64,000 nucleotides of DNA from Flavimaribacter sp039888615 (lineage in GTDB: Bacteria; Pseudomonadota; Alphaproteobacteria; Rhizobiales; Rhizobiaceae), in assembly GCA_039888615.1 (NCBI GenBank), contig JBDQQS010000019.1; one strand, written 5' to 3'. A program made the position numbers and the translations under genes. Under the pieces are notes generated by a model, which was given only the letters and a program-made list of their open reading frames with translations, did no database searches and was not told where the DNA came from. The first letter of the stretch is position 1. Every line of letters begins with the position of its first letter. Of the stretch, positions 59,093 through 64,000 are shown piece after piece.

Positions 59093-60664
59093 ATGGCGTC
59101 GCCCGATACAAACCCGGTTGATCTTTCCGCAGCCATGTTAACCGCCCCGGTTCATCTGGCCGACTGGCTGGTGGTGGCGCCTGTCGCGTTGTGCATGGCG
59201 GCCGGCGCGATTTTGATGATGCTGCGAAAGTCGACCTGGATTCAGGCCGGAGCTTCCGTCGTCGGGCTCTCGCTGCTTGTCGTCGTCTGCGGCGCGCTAT
59301 TGGCGCATGTACTTGTCAACGGCACGGTGACGATGACGATGGGGCGTTGGCTGCCGCCCTTCGGCATATCCTTCACCGTCGACATACTTGGCGCTTTACT
59401 GACATTCGTGGCGTCGATCATTGCGCTGGCGGCGGGGATCTTCGGCGCGGACGACGTGGACAATAGCGGGCGGCGCTATGGCTTCTATCCATTCCTGTTC
59501 CTGATGATGGCCGGCGTCATCGGCGCGTTTCTGACTGGCGATATCTTCAACCTCTATGTCTGGTTCGAAGTGCTGCTGATTTCGTCCTTCGGGCTGCTTA
59601 TTCTGGGCTCGGAGCCGCGGCAAATCGACGGCGCCACCAAATACGCCTTCCTCAATCTGGTCGCCACGACGCTGTTCCTCATTGCGACCGGCTATCTCTA
59701 CGGCGTTTTCGGCACGCTCAATATGGCCGATATCATGCGCAAGGCGCCCGAGATGAGCGAAACCGCGCCGCTGCTGACCTTGACCGCGATGTATTTCATG
59801 GCCTTCGGCATGAAGGCCGCGGCCTTTCCGGTGAATTTCTGGCTGCCTGCCTCGTATCACACGCCGCGGATCGTCGTGTCGGCGCTGTTCGCCGGGCTTT
59901 TGACGAAGGTCGGCGTCTATGCGCTGCTCCGAGTGCTGATCATGCTGTTTCCCGCCGAACGCGACATGCTTGGCCTGGTCATCGCCATCGTCGCGGCGCT
60001 CACCATGGTGTTTGGCGCGCTGGGAGCGCTGGCGCAGACGGACTATCGCCGTTTGCTCGGCTATCTCGTTATTTCCGGCATCGGCGTGATGCTGGCCGGC
60101 ATCGCGCTCGCCAGCATGACGGGGCTTTCCGGAACCATATTCTACGCCGTCCACTCGATGATCGTGATGACGGCGCTCTATCTCGTCTGCGGCCTGACGG
60201 CGCGTATCGCCGGCGGATTTTCTCTCGCCGAACCGGCCGACATCTATCGCTCGCATCTGCCGCTGGCCGCATTGACGCTGATGCTGCTGTTCGCGGTGTC
60301 GGGATTGCCGCCGTTCTCCGGTTTCTGGCCGAAGGCGGTTCTCGTCAAGGCGTCGCTTGACGTCGGGGAATGGTGGATGGCTGGCGCAATCCTGCTGACG
60401 GGCTTTCTGACCACCATCGCGGCCGGGCGGGTGTGGATCCTGGTCTACTGGCGGGCGCGGAGGGAGGCTGACGAAAGTGAGGCCGTCCCGGTTCGTCTGA
60501 AGCCCGCGGTGGATTATCTGCCGGTTGCGCTTCTCACGGCTCTGGCGGTGCTGCTCGGCGTTTATCCCGAGCCTTTCCTGGAGATGTCGCAGACGGCGGC
60601 CTCGCAGTTGATTCATCCGGCCGCCTATATAGAATCAGTATTTCCGGCAGGAGGCGCTGAATGA
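59093..60664 (+). CDS. mnhD: Mrp antiporter subunit D
   Basis: A 523-residue NuoM/N-like proton-channel subunit with about 14 membrane segments. It contains DIFNLYVWFEVLLISSFGLL with the essential glutamate, MKAAAFPVNFWLPASYHTPR with the conserved lysine, and LGALAQTDYRRLLGYLVISG. It ends in a four-base overlap with mnhE. The first ~15 residues are poorly conserved, so the exact start (ATG 59093) is less certain. Confidence 0.95.
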   Translation: MASPDTNPVDLSAAMLTAPVHLADWLVVAPVALCMAAGAILMMLRKSTWIQAGASVVGLSLLVVVCGALLAHVLVNGTVTMTMGRWLPPFGISFTVDILGALLTFVASIIALAAGIFGADDVDNSGRRYGFYPFLFLMMAGVIGAFLTGDIFNLYVWFEVLLISSFGLLILGSEPRQIDGATKYAFLNLVATTLFLIATGYLYGVFGTLNMADIMRKAPEMSETAPLLTLTAMYFMAFGMKAAAFPVNFWLPASYHTPRIVVSALFAGLLTKVGVYALLRVLIMLFPAERDMLGLVIAIVAALTMVFGALGALAQTDYRRLLGYLVISGIGVMLAGIALASMTGLSGTIFYAVHSMIVMTALYLVCGLTARIAGGFSLAEPADIYRSHLPLAALTLMLLFAVSGLPPFSGFWPKAVLVKASLDVGEWWMAGAILLTGFLTTIAAGRVWILVYWRARREADESEAVPVRLKPAVDYLPVALLTALAVLLGVYPEPFLEMSQTAASQLIHPAAYIESVFPAGGAE

Positions 60665-61134
60665 GCTTGTTCCTGGTCAATGTTCTGCTTGCCCTGACCT
60701 GGGCCGCTATTACCGGCGGCTACAGTTTCCAGAATCTTGCGTTCGGATTCCTTCTTGGCATTTTCGCGCTCTCGCTGATCCGCGGGCAGGTGGGGTCGGT
60801 CGGATATTTCTCGCGCGCAATGAAGATACTCAGCCTGACGCTGCTTTTTCTCTATGAACTGGTGCTGTCGGCCGTGAAGGTGGCGATCACCGTGCTGAAG
60901 CCGAATATGGACGTCAAGCCGGGGATATTCGCCTATCATCTGAACCTCGAGCGCGATATCGAGATCACCCTGCTCGCCAACATGATCACACTGACGCCCG
61001 GCACGCTTTCCGTCGATGTCTCAGACGACAAGAAGATCCTCTACGTGCACGCGATCGACTGCTCGGATCCCGAGGCAAACCGTCGCGACATCGCCAACGG
61101 TTTCGAGCGGAAGATCAAGGAGGCGTTCCAATGA
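60661..61134 (+). CDS. mnhE: Mrp antiporter subunit E
   Basis: A 157-residue subunit with an N-terminal membrane part and a cytosolic domain. Core sequence: YELVLSAVKVAITVLKPNMD, then LANMITLTPGTLSVDVSDDK, characteristic of MnhE, with HAID at the end of the domain. Overlaps mnhD and mnhF by four bases each. Confidence 0.95.
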   Translation: MSLFLVNVLLALTWAAITGGYSFQNLAFGFLLGIFALSLIRGQVGSVGYFSRAMKILSLTLLFLYELVLSAVKVAITVLKPNMDVKPGIFAYHLNLERDIEITLLANMITLTPGTLSVDVSDDKKILYVHAIDCSDPEANRRDIANGFERKIKEAFQ

Positions 61135-61463
61135 GCGGCGCCGAACAGTTTCTCGATTTAGCGGTTCTCATCGCCCTCGGTCTGTTGTGCGTCTCGCTTT
61201 TCCTGACGGTGGCGCGCGTGATCATGGGTCCGACGCTGCCCGACAGGGTCCTTGCGCTCGACATGCTTGTCGCCGTCGCCATCGGCTTCATCGCCGTAAT
61301 CGGCATAAAGACCGGATATACGCTGTTTGTCGACATCGCCATTGCCCTCGGCCTGGTCGGGTTCCTGGCGACGGTAGCCTTTGCGCGGTTCATTCTCGAA
61401 CGCGACAGTTTGAGGGAAAGTAAAGGCGCAGCAGAACAGCCGGCAGTAAAGGAGAATCACTAG
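61131..61463 (+). CDS. mnhF: Mrp antiporter subunit F
   Basis: A 110-residue subunit with three membrane segments, containing VARVIMGPTLPDRVLALDML near residue 25, the MnhF signature. It ends with a basic tail and its TAG shares bases with the mnhG start (GTG). Confidence 0.94.
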   Translation: MSGAEQFLDLAVLIALGLLCVSLFLTVARVIMGPTLPDRVLALDMLVAVAIGFIAVIGIKTGYTLFVDIAIALGLVGFLATVAFARFILERDSLRESKGAAEQPAVKENH

Positions 61464-61807
61464 TGGAGGCGTTTTTTACTGTGCTTGTCGCCTTGATGAT
61501 TATCATCGGGGCCGCGTTTTCCCTGATCGCAGCGCTCGGACTGGTCAGGTTTCCGGATGTCTATACGCGCATGCACGCGGCTTCAAAGGCTGGTACTTTG
61601 GGATCGGGCGTAGTTTTGATCGCTCTCGGCATCTATTCAGATGATTTTGGAACGTTGTCGCGATCGATCGCCGGCGTCATATTCTTCCTGCTTACGGCCC
61701 CAATCTCGGCTCATTTGCTTGCAAAAGCATCCTACGCTGTCGGATACAGGATGAGCGACTTGTCGGTGGCAGATGAGATGAAAATGAATGAAGGTAATTC
61801 GGAGTAA
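61463..61807 (+). CDS. mnhG: Mrp antiporter subunit G
   Basis: A 114-residue subunit with three membrane segments. ALGLVRFPDVYTRMHAASKA near residue 25 is the MnhG signature, followed by GTLGSGVVLIALG and LLTAPISAHLLAKASY. It starts at GTG 61463. Last gene of the Mrp operon; no clear terminator follows. Confidence 0.94.
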   Translation: MEAFFTVLVALMIIIGAAFSLIAALGLVRFPDVYTRMHAASKAGTLGSGVVLIALGIYSDDFGTLSRSIAGVIFFLLTAPISAHLLAKASYAVGYRMSDLSVADEMKMNEGNSE

Positions 61808-62077
61808 TAGTTCCGTTGTGGTGTATTGTTACATTTTGTAATGCTAAATTAGCTCTTAATATTGAAAATGTGTAGTTCAAGTTGAGTATCCATGTAATAT
61901 CGACAAAAAAAAGCCACTTTACTAGATTTAGTAGTTTGAATCCTGTCAGGCAAATGGTATCAGCCCCACGGGTGACTGATCGTAGGAATCCTTTCGAAGT
62001 TATCGGAAGGTGAAAACTGCCAGAAAATGATGGGGTTTTGGTATCAATCTTAACTAAAATATTTGAGGCGCGAAGAA
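61808..62077. other. AT-rich intergenic region upstream of the MucR-type gene
   Basis: A stretch of 270 bases, clearly AT-rich, with runs such as TGTTACATTTTGTAATGC near 61825-61845 and A8 near 61905. MucR/Ros proteins bind AT-rich DNA with TA steps and often repress their own promoters, so this is the likely control region. No open frame of protein character was seen. Confidence 0.5.
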
Positions 62078-62500
62078 ATGGATGAGGTAGTAACGAATAC
62101 CAAGGATGATTTCCTGGTAGAGCTCACCGCTGAAGTAGTGGCAGCGTATGTGAGCAATAACGTAGTGCAAACGAGTGATCTCCCTGGGCTTATCGCTAAC
62201 GTACATTCGGCGTTGGGGTCGACAGCTTCTGGCGAGAACCCGACGACGGAACGGCCGAAACCTGCCGTTCCTGTCCGGAAGTCCGTACAGAACGATTATA
62301 TCATTTGTCTTGAGGACGGCATGAAGTTCAAGTCGCTGAAACGCCACTTGATGACCTATTACAGCCTGACTCCGGATGAGTATCGCGAGAAATGGGGACT
62401 GCCGGCTGACTATCCCATGGTCGCTCCGGCTTATGCCGAAGCGCGGTCCCGTCTCGCCAAGGAAATGGGACTTGGCCAGAAACGCAAGGGCGGCAAGTAA
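62078..62500 (+). CDS. mucR: Ros/MucR-family transcriptional regulator
   Basis: A 140-residue DNA-binding protein from the ATG at 62078. The conserved block is DYIICLEDGMKFKSLKRHLM then TYYSLTPDEYREKWGLPADY and PMVAPAYAEARSRLAKEMGL, as in MucR. Zinc ligands of the family are C-x2-C/D-x9-H followed by His after 3 or 4 residues. Here Cys77, Asp80 and His90 are present but both possible final positions are Tyr94 and Tyr95. The N-terminal ~50 residues form the oligomerisation part. It controls surface polysaccharide, motility and cell-cycle genes in relatives. Confidence 0.9.
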   Translation: MDEVVTNTKDDFLVELTAEVVAAYVSNNVVQTSDLPGLIANVHSALGSTASGENPTTERPKPAVPVRKSVQNDYIICLEDGMKFKSLKRHLMTYYSLTPDEYREKWGLPADYPMVAPAYAEARSRLAKEMGLGQKRKGGK

Positions 62501-62542
62501 AGCCACCCTTTCTGGTCCCGCCCGAAATTTTCGGGCCGATTC

Positions 62543-62579
62543 AAAGCACGTCGTCCTTATTCGGGTGGCGTGCTTTTTT
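62543..62579 (+). terminator. Intrinsic terminator of the MucR-type gene
   Basis: An 8 bp stem, AAAGCACG at 62543-62550 and CGTGCTTT at 62569-62576, extendable with imperfect pairs, ending in T6. A second hairpin, GCCCGAAA and TTTCGGGC at 62520-62536, precedes it. Confidence 0.75.
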
Positions 62580-62655
62580 GATTCCGCAACGGCAAGGCGG
62601 CGAACACAATACTCAGCGACAAGTGATATTGAACCCTGCCGCGATGGCGGGGGTG

Positions 62656-63078
62656 TCAGGCGGCGACTTTGGCTGCTTCCTGCTTGATGCGCTTGACCAT
62701 GGCGCGCAACCCGTTGGCGCGCTGCGGCGTCAGATTCTCGATAAGGCCGAGCCGCAAGAATATCTCGTTCTCGTCAAGCTTGACGATCTCGGAAGCGCGT
62801 TTGCCGGAATAGGCCGACAACATGATGGCGACGAGACCGCGCACGATATGGGCGTCCGAATCGCCCTTGAACCGGATGACGGGATCTTCCGGGTCGGATT
62901 TGTCGACATCGTAAGTGAGCCAGACCTGGCTTACGCAACCCTGAACCTTGTTCTCGTCGGTCTTGTCCGAATCGGGCATGTCTTCGAGGTCCCTGCCGAT
63001 TTCGATGACATACCGATACTTGTCTTCCCAGTCTTCCAGGAATTCGAAGTCCTCGACAAGCTTCTCGTAGGCGATCAT
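62656..63078 (-). CDS. sufE: SufE-family sulfur acceptor
   Basis: A 140-residue protein of the SufE fold. The acceptor Cys48 is in ENKVQGCVSQVWLTYDVD. FEFLEDWEDKYRYVIEIGRD at the N-terminus and FLRLGLIENLTPQRANGLRA at the C-terminus match SufE. It takes sulfur from the SufS desulfurase for iron-sulfur cluster building. Stand-alone here; no suf operon in the window. Near mucR, as in many Rhizobiales. Confidence 0.92.
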   Translation of the reverse strand: MIAYEKLVEDFEFLEDWEDKYRYVIEIGRDLEDMPDSDKTDENKVQGCVSQVWLTYDVDKSDPEDPVIRFKGDSDAHIVRGLVAIMLSAYSGKRASEIVKLDENEIFLRLGLIENLTPQRANGLRAMVKRIKQEAAKVAA

Positions 63079-63144
63079 GTCATATCCCTGTTTGGCAGGC
63101 GGAAACCGTTCTTTGACCCGTAGATAACATTATTTTCCGCTGCT

Positions 63145-63435
63145 TCAATCGCCCTTGGTCTGCGCTTCGCGTATCAGCGCTGCGACGCTGTCTTCATCAT
63201 CGCCGAATTCGGGAAGCTCGATCGCCGAAAGCTCGGCGATATCGGGGCAAGCCGAGGGGTTTTCCGCGCAAAACGCGGTTATGTTCCCGGCCAGTTCCCG
63301 GGCCTTGAGGACATATTCGATGGCTTCGCCGTCAATCGGCGCCGGATTGGCGAAAAATTGCAGACCACCCCTGTCTTCCGCAATCATCATCAGACAGAGG
63401 GAGAACCAGAACGCCAGTTTGATCAAAAAACGCAT
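63145..63435 (-). CDS. DUF5330-like membrane-anchored protein
   Basis: A 96-residue protein from the ATG at 63435. It has one N-terminal hydrophobic segment (MRFLIKLAFWFSLCLMMI), then a cysteine pair in FCAENPSACPDIAEL and an acidic end. The pattern (anchor, FC...CPDIAEL) resembles DUF5330 proteins found near sufE in Rhizobiales. An in-frame upstream start lies inside a repeat and is not used. Function unknown. Confidence 0.65.
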   Translation of the reverse strand: MRFLIKLAFWFSLCLMMIAEDRGGLQFFANPAPIDGEAIEYVLKARELAGNITAFCAENPSACPDIAELSAIELPEFGDDEDSVAALIREAQTKGD

Positions 63436-63447
63436 GAATTGTCCGGC

Positions 63448-63521
63448 TAGTGCCTCGAATCTGAAGTTCGTTACATCCTGCAGCACGCCTTATTCGAACT
63501 TCAGATTCGAAAAGGGCACTA
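63448..63521. repeat. Inverted repeat 1 of a dispersed palindromic element
   Basis: Arms TCGAATCTGAAGTTCG (63455-63470) and CGAACTTCAGATTCGA (63495-63510) are perfectly complementary over 16 bases. TAGTGCC and GGGCACTA outside extend the pairing after a small bulge. The loop is 24 bases. Confidence 0.75.
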
Positions 63522-63535
63522 TCAAGATAATGATT

Positions 63536-63613
63536 CTGGTGTGGTTTACGGACTTGAAGTTCCTGTGTGAGACAGCTGCTACATTGTAAGGAACTTCAAA
63601 TCCACCACACTAG
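63536..63613. repeat. Inverted repeat 2 of a dispersed palindromic element
   Basis: Left arm CTGGTGTGGTTTACGGACTT and on to GAAGTTCC (63536-63563); right arm GGAACTTCAAATCCACCACA and CTAG (63590-63613). They pair over the outer ~10 and the inner ~11 bases. This unit shares GAAGTTC with repeat 1 and lies 14 bases after it. Palindromes of this sort occur in many copies in Rhizobiales. Confidence 0.7.
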
Positions 63614-63769
63614 TTTCGCGATCCTTCCCGCTCTGGCAGCGATTCATGAACAATCCCTTTCAGGTCTTGTTAATTCGATCAAACTTTAAGTGTTTACCTT
63701 ATCCATTCCTTAATCACGCCGTGTCATTCTGGGCTGAATTCGAGTGTTTTCGAGTCACACGTAGAGCGT

Positions 63770-64000
63770 ATGCCTGTATTGCGATCCGGTTTCGAGCGTC
63801 TATTGCGAGCAGTTTTCGGTTGGTCAGACTTTCCGGGCGGCAAGGACCACGATCGGGATTTTCGGCGGCGTCTTAGCCTGTGCCTGTTGTGCGTGATGCT
63901 GGCGAGCCTGCCTGTGTTGCCGATAGCGCTGCTGATGCTGCCTCTTGGCGACATGATCGCCGCCGGTCTGATGGTGACGGCGGCCGGCGCCGCGCTCATC
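63770..64000 (+). CDS. N-terminus of a membrane protein, possibly a sensor histidine kinase (partial)
   Basis: From ATG 63770 the frame is open to the window edge. It encodes a basic cytosolic start (MPVLRSGFERLLRAVFGWSD), then RDFRRRLSLCLLCVMLASLP leading into hydrophobic segments VLPIALLMLPLGDMIAAGLM and VTAAGAALI. The arrangement of sufE, DUF5330-like gene and then a membrane histidine kinase is common in Rhizobiales, which makes a sensor kinase likely. No kinase motif is inside the window, so the call rests on position and topology only. Confidence 0.5.
   Translation, partial: MPVLRSGFERLLRAVFGWSDFPGGKDHDRDFRRRLSLCLLCVMLASLPVLPIALLMLPLGDMIAAGLMVTAAGAALI

Overview
The window is GC-rich, densely coded DNA from an alphaproteobacterium, most likely of the order Hyphomicrobiales (Rhizobiales). 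The evidence is a Ros/MucR-type regulator beside sufE and a DUF5330-like gene, a two-subunit methylmalonyl-CoA mutase, a seven-gene Mrp antiporter operon, and the dispersed palindromic repeats common in rhizobia. I cannot fix the genus from sequence alone. I saw no rRNA, tRNA or CRISPR array.

Layout. The left edge carries the last 33 codons of an IS1182-type transposase. Positions 0.3-5.4 kb encode a complete branched-chain/amide ABC importer on the minus strand (livFGMH plus binding protein). A metabolite:H+ symporter bracketed by two copies of a ~217 bp repeat follows, then mutBA and a short SulP permease (6-12.6 kb). From 12.8 to 23 kb lie mostly single housekeeping genes: VOC protein, zinc peptidase, MFS, HerA-like ATPase, YjbR, an exported hydratase-like protein, methyltransferase, haloacid dehalogenase, class IV aminotransferase and sodB. 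Three adjacent genes at 23.2-24.9 kb (two lipoproteins and a short-chain dehydrogenase) are each broken by one lesion, next to an intact MarR gene and its probable operator. A sugar ABC operon with an IclR regulator occupies 25.6-30.4 kb.

Positions 30.4-38 kb are a rearranged accessory zone. It holds two 98% identical copies of an HxlR gene 5,002 bp apart, one cut by an IS630 remnant. It also holds LysR 3'-end remnants, a fused Fic-tail/MarR-head remnant, and two unusual secreted proteins (MliC plus VHL-like; beta/gamma-crystallin-like). From 37.2 to 43.1 kb a LysR-CoA-transferase-HMG-CoA-lyase-TRAP cassette looks like a complete uptake, activation and cleavage route for a branched dicarboxylate such as 3-hydroxy-3-methylglutarate. 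A small-ORF/fic module sits directly behind dctM and is flanked by a 27 bp repeat of the dctM 3' end.

The right part holds an AraC/SDR pair, a ubiC-like chorismate lyase, two cytochromes c, a DMT exporter, hpaH followed by a decayed hpaI, an OprB porin, a siderophore-interacting reductase, oligopeptidase B, msrB, mrpA-G, a MucR-type regulator lacking its distal zinc histidines, sufE, a DUF5330-like gene and the start of a membrane protein cut by the window edge.
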